Made by a program: the position numbers and the translations under genes. From Vibrio penaeicida (lineage in GTDB: Bacteria; Pseudomonadota; Gammaproteobacteria; Enterobacterales; Vibrionaceae): a stretch of DNA of 64,000 bases. Below, in pieces: positions 55,039-63,420 of the stretch. The notes under the pieces are model-generated. The model had not been told where the DNA came from and did not search any database. It saw nothing but the letters and a program-made list of their open reading frames with translations. The stretch spans positions 744,001 to 808,000 of the forward strand of contig NZ_AP025145.1 of the NCBI RefSeq assembly GCF_019977755.1. Reading direction: 5' to 3'. Within the stretch, counting starts at the first letter, position 1; every line of letters starts with the position of its first letter.

Positions 55039-56478
55039 ATGAAACGTTTAATAGGGTCTTTAACGTTAGCACTTTCATTCTCATCGGTCGCTTTGGCTGC
55101 TGCGCCACCGATTATCACGTGGGAACCGGGTAAGACAACAGTAACGAATGGCGATGTCGTCATTCATAACAACATTTGTTATGAAGCGAAAAACAGCCCT
55201 GGTGCATGGGATTCTCCAGGAACCAGTGCTTGGTTTTGGACAGAAGTACCTTGTGATGGCAAACCACCTGTTGATCCAATTGATCCGCCGAAACCTGATC
55301 CAAACGGGAAAACTGTGATTCCAGACGGCAAAGGTGGCTACCTGATGCCACGCTCTGAATTACTGGCACGTGAAACCAGTTTAACAAGCACTCCACTGTT
55401 TGAATTGGTTCGTGCTGATATCCAAACGTTGGACAACGCATCTGTTGAAGCGGTATCGCCACTTCTTTCAACAAACCCAGAAAACGTACAAAGAGTTGAA
55501 TCAGTAGTGAATGAAGCGATGTGGGACTTCTTATTCCCAATTCGTAATGAAAAGTACACTTACGTCAATTTATTAAAAGGCATAGCCAAATTCCCAGCGT
55601 TCTGCCGAACTTATACCGACGGCAGAAATTCAGACGAAATCTGTAAGCGTTCGCTTGCCACCATGTTTGCGCACTTTGTTCAGGAAACAGGGGCACACGC
55701 TCCTGGTTGGGACGGTGCGAAAGGGAACCCTGAATGGCGTCAAGGTTTGTACTTCCTGCGTGAGCGTTACAAATCTGAAGACGTTTACAACGGAACCTAC
55801 AATGCTTGTACGGGCTGGCAGGGTGAACGTTGGCCATGTGCACCGCAAAAAAGTTACTTTGGACGTGGTGCAAAACAGCTAAGTTGGAACTACAACTACG
55901 GTCCGTTCTCTGAAGCCATGTTTGGCGATAAAGATGTACTGCTTAAAAATCCTGCTTTAGTGGCTGATACATGGCTGAACTTGGCTTCTGCGGTGTTCTT
56001 TTATGTGTACCCACAGCCGCCAAAACCTAGCATGTTGCATGTTATAGATGGTACTTGGCAGCCAAATGCAGCAGACAAAACACAGGGAATTGAGCACGGT
56101 TTCGGTTCGACCATTCAAATCATTAACGGTGCATACGAATGTGGCAAAGGCACAACAACGCCTCAGGCCGCGAATCGTATTAAGTACTACAAGCAAATCA
56201 CAGCAACGCTTGGTTTAGACATTACAGGTGAGAAACTGGATTGCGCAGACATGAAAGCGTTTAACACTGATGGTTCTGGCGCGATGATGATTTACTGGGA
56301 CAAAGAGTGGGGCTGGGATGCCAATACTCCGGGGAACCACAGCTTCAGCTGTAAGCTAGTCGGCTACCAAACTGCATACAGTGCGTGGTTTAGTGGTGAT
56401 TACGAAAACTGTGTTGAAAAACACTTCAACGTAAGAGCGACAGACGCGAATGGCCAAGTGATTCCAGACGGTCAATAA
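55039..56478 (+). CDS. GH19 chitinase with N-terminal chitin-binding domain
   Basis: Secreted endochitinase, 479 residues. The ATG at 55039 has GAAGGAAA ahead and opens the signal peptide (LTLALSFSSVALAA). Residues about 22-70 form a CBM5/12-type chitin-binding domain (ITWEPGKTTVTNGDVVIH, then AWFWTEVPC), followed by a Pro-rich linker (PPVDPIDPPKPDPNG). The GH19 catalytic domain has its Glu in AHFVQETGAH and the signature YFGRGAKQLSWNYNYG. Most Vibrio chitinases are GH18; GH19 is the plant and Streptomyces type. It is divergent from the GH20 gene and ends at a terminator. Confidence 0.94.
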   Translation: MKRLIGSLTLALSFSSVALAAAPPIITWEPGKTTVTNGDVVIHNNICYEAKNSPGAWDSPGTSAWFWTEVPCDGKPPVDPIDPPKPDPNGKTVIPDGKGGYLMPRSELLARETSLTSTPLFELVRADIQTLDNASVEAVSPLLSTNPENVQRVESVVNEAMWDFLFPIRNEKYTYVNLLKGIAKFPAFCRTYTDGRNSDEICKRSLATMFAHFVQETGAHAPGWDGAKGNPEWRQGLYFLRERYKSEDVYNGTYNACTGWQGERWPCAPQKSYFGRGAKQLSWNYNYGPFSEAMFGDKDVLLKNPALVADTWLNLASAVFFYVYPQPPKPSMLHVIDGTWQPNAADKTQGIEHGFGSTIQIINGAYECGKGTTTPQAANRIKYYKQITATLGLDITGEKLDCADMKAFNTDGSGAMMIYWDKEWGWDANTPGNHSFSCKLVGYQTAYSAWFSGDYENCVEKHFNVRATDANGQVIPDGQ

Positions 56479-56504
56479 TCAAGCCTATATGTTATAAACA
56501 CAAA

Positions 56505-56547
56505 GTTGGGGTAGGGATATTTTTTCCTACTCCAACATTTCTTTTAT
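56505..56547 (+). terminator. Terminator of the chitinase gene
   Basis: GTTGGGGTAGG / CCTACTCCAAC, 11-bp stem with one G-U pair, 10-nt loop, followed by ATTTCTTTT. Confidence 0.8.
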
Positions 56548-57072
56548 TAAGAACACGATATTTACTTCATTCTACGATTATTAGACCAGCCTTTTATTAA
56601 CCCCCTTTAAATCACCCAGCATTTAAACAAACCCTCCCGTATGTTCAATTCATATATTTAATATCTACCTTTTATTTTCAACCTAAGATTACGCTAAGTA
56701 GTTTTGTTGAGTTAAATCTATAAGAGTAAAAAGTTAACATTTCAAATATAAACGGTATTAACAAACTGTTAAAAATATTAATTACTGAAGTATCTTGATG
56801 GTTTTTTGTTCTATGTCATTTTTCTCTCCATAGTTTCGTCAATATTTTGTCAGAGTTAGGTCATTATTTATGTAAGGTGTTTTTGTGTTTTAACTTGTTG
56901 AATTGTAGTGGTTTGGTTGATGTTTGATCAGGTTTTGTAAGTGTATATTGCTGGTTCTTACATATAAAAATGTGAAGTGCGTTGAATAAATCTGCTGTGT
57001 CAATAAAATGAACACCAATTACCCAAATCATCAATAACTTCTTATTGATGTTCATTAATAAGGACAAACAAC
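56548..57072. other. AT-rich region upstream of the Tad locus
   Basis: 525 bp without a supported gene, strongly AT-rich. It must contain the flp promoter. Confidence 0.6.
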
Positions 57073-57267
57073 ATGCTTACTAAACTATTTGTTAACGCAC
57101 AACTTGCACTAGAAAAATTCAAAAAAGACGAGCGCGGTGTAACAGCGATTGAATACGCTGTTATTGCAGTTGCAATATCAGGAATCGCTTTTACGGTATT
57201 TAGCCAGACTGGTCCATTAAAAGTTGCACTTGCCAAAGCAATTACAACAATTGCAGGCAGACTCTAA
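57073..57267 (+). CDS. flp: Flp-type major pilin
   Basis: 64-residue prepilin of the Flp/Tad pilus. A basic leader (about 1-21) ends in Gly-Val-Thr-Ala-Ile-Glu-Tyr, the Flp cleavage motif GVTAIEYAVIAVA, with Glu at +5 and Tyr at +6, and a hydrophobic helix follows. TadV/CpaA-type peptidase would cut after the Gly of DERG. An AAGGA site precedes the ATG. It is the first gene of the locus and is separated from cpaB by a strong hairpin. Confidence 0.96.
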   Translation: MLTKLFVNAQLALEKFKKDERGVTAIEYAVIAVAISGIAFTVFSQTGPLKVALAKAITTIAGRL

Positions 57268-57280
57268 CTTTAAGTTTAGT

Positions 57281-57312
57281 AGTTAGGTCAAACATAGACA
57301 TTTGACCTAACT
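57281..57312 (+). promoter_or_regulatory. Hairpin between flp and cpaB
   Basis: AGTTAGGTCAAA / TTTGACCTAACT, 12-bp perfect stem with an 8-nt loop, then GCCCTTTTAAC. It is a probable partial terminator or stabiliser that lets the abundant pilin be made in excess over the assembly proteins. Confidence 0.7.
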
Positions 57313-57340
57313 GCCCTTTTAACTAATTAAAGGTTGTACC

Positions 57341-58132
57341 TTGAAAAATAAAGTTTTCGCTGTAATTGCACTTCTTTTTATTCTGTTTGGCCTCTATGGC
57401 TTAGCAGGAAGCTTGAGTCAAAGCGACGAAACAATTGATGCCGCTAAGGTACAAGAAGCAAAAGTCAAAACGTGGGTGCTCAAGTCTTCGGTTAGCAAGG
57501 GTGATTTTGTTAAGCAGGACCTCCTTAAAATCCGCTATATTCCTGAATCCGAAGCACTTGAAAATGGAATATCTGAAGATGTTGAGTTGGGTCATGTTAC
57601 CGGTTCAGTTTTTCGTTCTTCCATGCCAGCCAATCAAATGTTGTATAACGCCGACATCATTAACCCAGAAGATGATGGTTACATCCACTATGTCATTGCA
57701 GCGAATCGTGTGCCTTATGCGATTGAAGTGTCGCCTTCCGACGTAATTGGTGGAGTGATCTCACATGGAAGCATGATTGATGTCGTTGCTTTGTCACTCC
57801 CAGACAGTGAATTGGCATCGAACAACTCGCTTCGCAGAACCATGTCTATAACTCCGGTGTTAATTGGTGTTAAGGCATTACAAATCAAAAAACCGATTTC
57901 TACTCAATCTGACGACGTGGACAACTCCGATATACAAAAAGTCAGCGTTATCTTAGAGCTAACACGCAAGCAGGTTGCCAAACTGACGGTTGCCAAAAGA
58001 ATTTCAGAACTTGAAGTGCATAAATCTATCGGGCAATACGCTCCAGAAGATCTTCAAGCCGATGCGGGTGACGTACTCGCAGACTTTCGCTCTATCACCG
58101 AATTCCGCGCTGGCGAATCTGCCATTAAATAA
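57341..58132 (+). CDS. cpaB: Tad pilus assembly protein CpaB/RcpC
   Basis: 263-residue protein with an N-terminal membrane helix (VFAVIALLFILFGLYGLAG) and a SAF-type domain (TWVLKSSVSKGDFVKQDLLKIRYIPE) typical of CpaB/RcpC. It is periplasmic and linked to the secretin. The start is a TTG with AAAGG seven bases ahead. It lies 12 bp before cpaC. Confidence 0.9.
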   Translation: MKNKVFAVIALLFILFGLYGLAGSLSQSDETIDAAKVQEAKVKTWVLKSSVSKGDFVKQDLLKIRYIPESEALENGISEDVELGHVTGSVFRSSMPANQMLYNADIINPEDDGYIHYVIAANRVPYAIEVSPSDVIGGVISHGSMIDVVALSLPDSELASNNSLRRTMSITPVLIGVKALQIKKPISTQSDDVDNSDIQKVSVILELTRKQVAKLTVAKRISELEVHKSIGQYAPEDLQADAGDVLADFRSITEFRAGESAIK

Positions 58133-58144
58133 GGGAATACCTCA

Positions 58145-59473
58145 ATGTTTTTAGTGCTTAAGCGCTTCGCGCTTATCTTTGTGGCTTTGCTTGCCTCATT
58201 TCCCGGACAAGCTGCCCGTATCTGGAACCTCGCTGAAGGTGAAGCCAGAAGCTTATCTACTGAACAAGAAATCACATCAGTCTTCATTTCAAACCCTAAA
58301 GTGGCGGATTATCAAGTTATCGATAAACATAAGGTTGTGGTATTTGGTAAATCCCTTGGGTCGAGCTCTTTGCTTGTATTTGATGAAACGGGCAAAACCA
58401 TCGCTAGCCGTAATCTAGTCGTCAACAAAAGCTTGGTGCACATTCAGCAACAAGTTCAGCTTAAATACCCTCACGCGGAAGTCACCATTTATAACCTAGG
58501 TAAGCAAGTTGTACTTAGTGGTGTGGTAGCGACCGAGCAAGAAAAAGACGAGATCAACATACTGGTTGGCGAGTTGATGGGCAAAAAGTCCGCAGACTAC
58601 CAGCTAGAGTGGGACTTAGGTGACAACCAATACGAAATGGAGTTTATGAAGCGCCGTCATTTTGAGGGCATCGTAAACAACATTGAAGTCGCCTCAACTA
58701 AGCAGGTCAACGTTAAGCTTTCCATTGCCGAAGTATCGCACTCGTTTTTAGAGAAGTTTGGTGTTGAATACGGCAGCCTAGGACATACCGCGGGCAACTT
58801 TGCCGACATGATCAAGAATTTCAGTGCGGATGATATCGTTTCTATCATCAGCGCCAGCGGCGATGACACCGTCGGGCAGATTCTAGCGGAACCCAACCTT
58901 TCTGTTATTTCAGGTGAAAGCGCCAGCTTCCTAGTCGGTGGTGAGTTGCCTATCGTTTTGGTGCGTGATGGCACCACCGAAGTTCGTTTTAAAGAATTTG
59001 GTATTCGTTTGGAGCTGATGGCAAAAGTACTACGTGATGAGAAAATCAAATTGTCCCTTATGCCGGAAGTGAGTTCACTCGATACCCAATACTCAAACGA
59101 CAAATACAACCTGCCAGCATTAAAAACACGTCGCGCAAGAACGACGGTAGAGCTTGGCGACGGTCAAAGTTTTGTTCTTGGTGGTCTATTAAGCACAGAA
59201 GACATTGAATCGCTGAGAAAAATTCCTTACATCGGCGACATTCCTGTGTTGGGCTCGCTGTTCAGAAAATCCGACACCAAACGCAACAAAACCGAGCTGA
59301 TCATTGTGGCGACTGTGAATTTAGTGAAGCCGATTCACCCATCTCAAGTTCAGCTTCCAACCATGAAGAAATCCAGCACCTTATCTCGCTTCTTTGCGTT
59401 AGACAAAGAGTACCAAAAGGCGAGCGAAACATGGGCAAATGAAATTCTGGCTACCGGAGGCTTTAAGCAATGA
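58145..59473 (+). CDS. cpaC: Tad secretin CpaC/RcpA
   Basis: 442-residue outer-membrane secretin that forms the pilus exit channel. A signal peptide (FALIFVALLASFPGQAAR) is followed by an N-terminal pilus-domain (SLSTEQEITSVFISNPKVADYQ), a BON-like region and the secretin core with GESASFLVGGELPI, TTVELGDGQSFVLGGLL and IPYIGDIPVLGSLFR. It overlaps the next gene by 4 bp. Confidence 0.95.
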   Translation: MFLVLKRFALIFVALLASFPGQAARIWNLAEGEARSLSTEQEITSVFISNPKVADYQVIDKHKVVVFGKSLGSSSLLVFDETGKTIASRNLVVNKSLVHIQQQVQLKYPHAEVTIYNLGKQVVLSGVVATEQEKDEINILVGELMGKKSADYQLEWDLGDNQYEMEFMKRRHFEGIVNNIEVASTKQVNVKLSIAEVSHSFLEKFGVEYGSLGHTAGNFADMIKNFSADDIVSIISASGDDTVGQILAEPNLSVISGESASFLVGGELPIVLVRDGTTEVRFKEFGIRLELMAKVLRDEKIKLSLMPEVSSLDTQYSNDKYNLPALKTRRARTTVELGDGQSFVLGGLLSTEDIESLRKIPYIGDIPVLGSLFRKSDTKRNKTELIIVATVNLVKPIHPSQVQLPTMKKSSTLSRFFALDKEYQKASETWANEILATGGFKQ

Positions 59474-59988
59474 GAAATCTAGGATTAGTCGCAGCAATCT
59501 TTCTTTTTTTAAGCGGTTGTGCAGACAAAGCAATTGAACGCTCAGGCTCCGATATTCATGTTGTTCCAGTAACGTACTCCATTGCGCTGAACATTGAAAA
59601 AAACAAGAGAAAGAGTGCGCAAAAGAAGCTGGATGAATTTGTAAAAGAGCATTGGGACGTCATTGTTAACCAAACTGTTGAGCTCAGCTGGCGAACGCGT
59701 GAAGGCAAAAAGTGGGCACAAAAAACACAAGCTCAACTTCAAAAGCAAGGCGTATCGCCAGAGCAAATCCGCATAATTCAAACCGATGCGGGGTTTGGCG
59801 AGCGTTTTGATTTTGAATTCAAAACGGTGGTCTATAGAGCGCAAGTTGAAAGTTGCGATTACGAGCAAGTCGGTTCTTATGGTGGAGTGAAGTATGGTTG
59901 CTTTGCCGAAAATGCTCGCTGGCAGTCGATGGAAAACCCAGAAAAAATGTTGACCAATTCACCACAAAAAAACGGTGAGGGTCAGTAA
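59470..59988 (+). CDS. cpaD: Tad pilus lipoprotein CpaD-like
   Basis: 172-residue outer-membrane lipoprotein with a lipobox LSGC (Cys17) after a short signal peptide. The mature part is basic and predicted partly helical, with two further cysteines (ESCDYE, YGCFAE). Its place between secretin and CpaE, with 4-bp and 1-bp overlaps, matches the CpaD/pilotin-like slot; sequence similarity to CpaD is not strong by eye. Confidence 0.75.
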   Translation: MRNLGLVAAIFLFLSGCADKAIERSGSDIHVVPVTYSIALNIEKNKRKSAQKKLDEFVKEHWDVIVNQTVELSWRTREGKKWAQKTQAQLQKQGVSPEQIRIIQTDAGFGERFDFEFKTVVYRAQVESCDYEQVGSYGGVKYGCFAENARWQSMENPEKMLTNSPQKNGEGQ

Positions 59989-61217
59989 TGTTTGACTTAG
60001 TTGATCTGCTTAAAACAGACAAGGCACCCGTCGAGCAGGAAGAAAAAATCACCTCTGTGCTCTTCCATCAAACGCAAGAATGCAAAAATTTGGTGGAAGA
60101 AGCGTACCGCTTTGAAGGGATCAGCGCGCCAGCAGTGTTGGAAAATACCGACGCTGAAATACGTAAGCACATTCGTGAATCTACCATCGAAATTGTCATT
60201 GTTGAGCTTAATATCAGCGATAATGTGACGGAAGATATGCGCCAGATCAGTCACTTATTACCTAACCATGCGTCGGTTATCGTGATCGGCAGTGAAGATG
60301 CAATATCAACCATTCGACATCTCAAAGACATGGGGTTCTATTACCTGTTTTGGCCGGTGACTAAACCGGAATTGATCGACTTTGTTCGTAACGTTAATGA
60401 CAACCGTCATCGAAATAGTGGCTTAGGCAAAAACAGAAGCGCCAAGAAAGTCGCTGTTGTTGGGGGAAAAGGTGGGGTAGGTGCATCCTTACTTTCTGTC
60501 GAAATGGCCTATGAACTGACCACCAAAAAAGACAGCAACTGTGTCTTGGTTGATCACAGTTTCTTTGGCGGCAATCTCGATATTTTATTGGGGATGAAAC
60601 GTTTTAAAAAGCGTTCCATTTCATTGGGTGCATTGAGTGCCAACCTCGATGCATCGTACGCGCATAGCATGACTACAACAGTCAACCCAATGTTGTCGTT
60701 GCTGTCGGTAGATTCGGATGAGCTGAACGAAACCCAGCTAAAAGAGTACACGCGAACGTTGTCGGATCAGCTTTCAGATCAAAACAATTTCATCATTGAA
60801 GATTTATCGCGCTCGTCGTTCAGTAAAGCCGATATGGATTACATGGCAAGTGAGTGCGATATCGTTGTTTTGGTGATAGAACCGACCGTTTCGTGCCTAA
60901 GAGCGATGGCTTCGTTGGTGGCGAAAATGGAAACGTTGAACTCCACTGCGCGTTTTATCACCGTTCTCAATTACACCATGCCTGAAAAAGCGTCCACCGT
61001 TAGCCGCCAAGATGTGGTGAAGTTCCTTAAACAGCCCATTGATGTGGAATTCCCTTATGAACCGAAAGCGGGCGAATTAATCCTAGAAGGTAAGCGACTC
61101 TGCGACAGCAAGCTGGGAATCAGTGGGAGCATTCATAAGCTAACGTCGCTGATGTTGGGTGAATCCGTAGTGTCGCAAAAGAGCAGCATATTTAAACGCC
61201 TAGTGAAGAGAGCGTGA
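59988..61217 (+). CDS. cpaE: Tad pilus localisation ATPase CpaE/TadZ
   Basis: 409 residues: a receiver-like N-terminal domain (about 20-130) followed by a MinD/ParA-type ATPase with the deviant Walker A VVGGKGGVGASLLSVE and the switch region VDHSFFGGNLDILLG. TadZ places the pilus machine at the pole. The Walker A has Ala in place of the usual Lys/Thr end (GGVGAS), as seen in several TadZ proteins. Overlaps its neighbours. Confidence 0.92.
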   Translation: MFDLVDLLKTDKAPVEQEEKITSVLFHQTQECKNLVEEAYRFEGISAPAVLENTDAEIRKHIRESTIEIVIVELNISDNVTEDMRQISHLLPNHASVIVIGSEDAISTIRHLKDMGFYYLFWPVTKPELIDFVRNVNDNRHRNSGLGKNRSAKKVAVVGGKGGVGASLLSVEMAYELTTKKDSNCVLVDHSFFGGNLDILLGMKRFKKRSISLGALSANLDASYAHSMTTTVNPMLSLLSVDSDELNETQLKEYTRTLSDQLSDQNNFIIEDLSRSSFSKADMDYMASECDIVVLVIEPTVSCLRAMASLVAKMETLNSTARFITVLNYTMPEKASTVSRQDVVKFLKQPIDVEFPYEPKAGELILEGKRLCDSKLGISGSIHKLTSLMLGESVVSQKSSIFKRLVKRA

Positions 61218-62503
61218 TGATAGACCAATCCAGATCCATATATATCACTATTCGTGAGCAAATCTTCGAAGCGCTAGAAGCCGAAGCGGTCACCACATTA
61301 ACGAAAAGCCAACTCAGCAAACAATTAGCGAACGCCATAGATGTACTGATAGAACGTCAGAATCTATCGGTTGCGACTATTGTTCGCGAAGAGTTTGTTA
61401 AAAGCTTAGTTGATGAATTGCACGGGTTAGGACCATTGCAAACGCTTATGGATGACGAATCCATCAGTGACATCATGATCAATGGCCACAAAGACGTGTT
61501 TATTGAACGAGGCGGGCTTGTAGAAAAATCGCCAGTCACGTTTATCGATGAAACCCAGTTGCTTAATATCGCCAAGCGTATTGCGTCACGCGTGGGTCGC
61601 CGAGTGGACGATTCTTCCCCGACCTGTGATGCGCGATTAGAAGACGGAAGCCGAGTCAATATAGTTATTCCACCTATCGCGATTGATGGGACGTCGATTT
61701 CCATTCGTAAATTCAAGAAGCAGAGCATTGGCTTAGAACAGCTTGCTGGCTTTGGGGCAATGAGCGCAGAAATGGCAAAGCTTCTGATGATTGCTTCGCG
61801 TTGCCGACTCAACATTTTGATTTCTGGTGGTACGGGTTCGGGTAAAACTACCATGCTGAATGCGCTGTCTCAGTTTATTTCTGAGAAAGAGCGCATCGTA
61901 ACCATCGAGGATGCGGCTGAACTTAAAATGATGCAGCCGCACGTAGTTAGGCTCGAAACCCGAAAAGCCGGTATCGAAGGAACAGGGGAGATTGATCAGC
62001 GAGGGTTGGTGATCAACTCTTTGCGTATGCGCCCCGACAGAATCATCGTGGGTGAGTGTCGTGGTGGTGAAGCGTTTGAAATGCTTCAAGCGATGAATAC
62101 GGGGCACGACGGTTCCATGTCTACGTTGCACGCCAATACCCCACGCGATGCCCTTGCTCGTGTTGAAGCCATGGTGATGATGGCAACCAACAACCTGCCA
62201 CTGGAAGCTATCCGTCGCACCATTGTCAGTGCTGTAGATTTGGTTATCCAAATCAGCCGATTACACGACGGAAGCCGTAAAGTGATGAGCATTTCCGAAG
62301 TTGTTGGTTTGGAAGGTAGCAGTGTTGTTCTCGAAGAAATTTTTCGCTTTCAAGCCGCTGGTGAACATGCTGACGATGGGAAAATCAAAGGCAATTTCAT
62401 CACGGCTGGTTTGATGCAGCGTTCTGTTTTGGTGGAAAAGGCGCGATTTTTTGGCCTAGAAAGCCAACTGAACGAAGCCTTTCAGTTAGGGCAACAGTCA
62501 TGA
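61214..62503 (+). CDS. cpaF: Tad pilus assembly ATPase CpaF/TadA
   Basis: 429-residue secretion ATPase that drives pilus assembly. Walker A ISGGTGSGKTTMLNAL, Asp box IVTIEDAAEL, Walker B RPDRIIVGECRGGEAFEML and His box GSMSTLHANTPRDALAR are all intact. The N-terminal domain (IVREEFVKSLVDELHGLGPL) is typical. Overlaps cpaE and tadB by 4 bp each. Confidence 0.96.
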   Translation: MMIDQSRSIYITIREQIFEALEAEAVTTLTKSQLSKQLANAIDVLIERQNLSVATIVREEFVKSLVDELHGLGPLQTLMDDESISDIMINGHKDVFIERGGLVEKSPVTFIDETQLLNIAKRIASRVGRRVDDSSPTCDARLEDGSRVNIVIPPIAIDGTSISIRKFKKQSIGLEQLAGFGAMSAEMAKLLMIASRCRLNILISGGTGSGKTTMLNALSQFISEKERIVTIEDAAELKMMQPHVVRLETRKAGIEGTGEIDQRGLVINSLRMRPDRIIVGECRGGEAFEMLQAMNTGHDGSMSTLHANTPRDALARVEAMVMMATNNLPLEAIRRTIVSAVDLVIQISRLHDGSRKVMSISEVVGLEGSSVVLEEIFRFQAAGEHADDGKIKGNFITAGLMQRSVLVEKARFFGLESQLNEAFQLGQQS

Positions 62504-63420
62504 TCTATTGGATAGCACTTTTGGTTGGTGGGGTATGTATTATCCTACTCAATCGTAACCAAACGTCTAAATCCAATCCATATTTGGAAGAATTAAACCA
62601 AACCATTTTGGTGTCCTCCATGGATGGCGATAAGCAGGCGGTCAACCTAAATTCACTAACCAACGAATCCATCTCAGAAAAGCTTCGCCGCTATGTAAAA
62701 ACAACGCGTAGGCAGCTTGGTGCGTTACCTGAAATCAAAGCGATATGCTTTTGTATCGTATTGGTTCTGGCCGGTTTGTATTTCAATCAAAACTTTGTTC
62801 GAGGCAATCAATTGATTGTGATTGCCGTTGTGGAAGTGGTAGGGATTGCGTTTGGTCTCCATTGGCTACAAAAGAGAGAGCGGAACCAGTTTGAAGATTC
62901 CTTCCCTGACGCACTCAACATGTTAGCCAGTGCGGTTAGTGCGGGTGAAAGTATCATGCACGCTATCTCTTTTGTAGGGAAGAATTTGGAAGGGGAAGGG
63001 GGCAGAGAGTTTAAAGTGATGGGGGAGAGGCTAAAGCTTGGAGAATCGCCAGACACGGTTTTTGCCAAGTCGTGTAACCGTTTTCCGTATCCGTCGTTCT
63101 ACTTCTTCGTGATTACCTTGCGCGCCAACATGCAACGTGGTGGTCAATTAAAAGACATCATTATGCGCCTCAACCGGCTGATGTTTGATGCGCGAGCAAT
63201 TGAAAAGAAGAAGTTTGCTCTGACGTCCGAGGCACGAACGTCCGCCAAAATTGTTGCAGCAATTCCATTTATCTTCATTTTGATGCTCAAGTACATGAAC
63301 CCTGAAAACTACGAGTTTGTCATGTTCAACCCAGAGGGACGCCCCATTCTCTATTACGTACTGGGTAGCGAATTTATTGGGATCACCATTGTTTGGATGC
63401 TCATGAAGGCGGTGAAATGA
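62500..63420 (+). CDS. tadB: Tad inner-membrane platform protein TadB
   Basis: 306-residue inner-membrane protein with a T2SF domain (about 140-265; FPDALNMLASAVSAGESIMHAI and later FVITLRANMQRGGQLKDIIMRL) and about four membrane helices. With TadC it forms the platform that CpaF acts on. ATGA overlap with the next gene. Confidence 0.94.
   Translation: MIYWIALLVGGVCIILLNRNQTSKSNPYLEELNQTILVSSMDGDKQAVNLNSLTNESISEKLRRYVKTTRRQLGALPEIKAICFCIVLVLAGLYFNQNFVRGNQLIVIAVVEVVGIAFGLHWLQKRERNQFEDSFPDALNMLASAVSAGESIMHAISFVGKNLEGEGGREFKVMGERLKLGESPDTVFAKSCNRFPYPSFYFFVITLRANMQRGGQLKDIIMRLNRLMFDARAIEKKKFALTSEARTSAKIVAAIPFIFILMLKYMNPENYEFVMFNPEGRPILYYVLGSEFIGITIVWMLMKAVK

Noticed and set aside
61357..62251. 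Two minus-strand frames of 165 and 172 codons
   Set aside because: Both lie antisense within cpaF, which has all the ATPase motifs.
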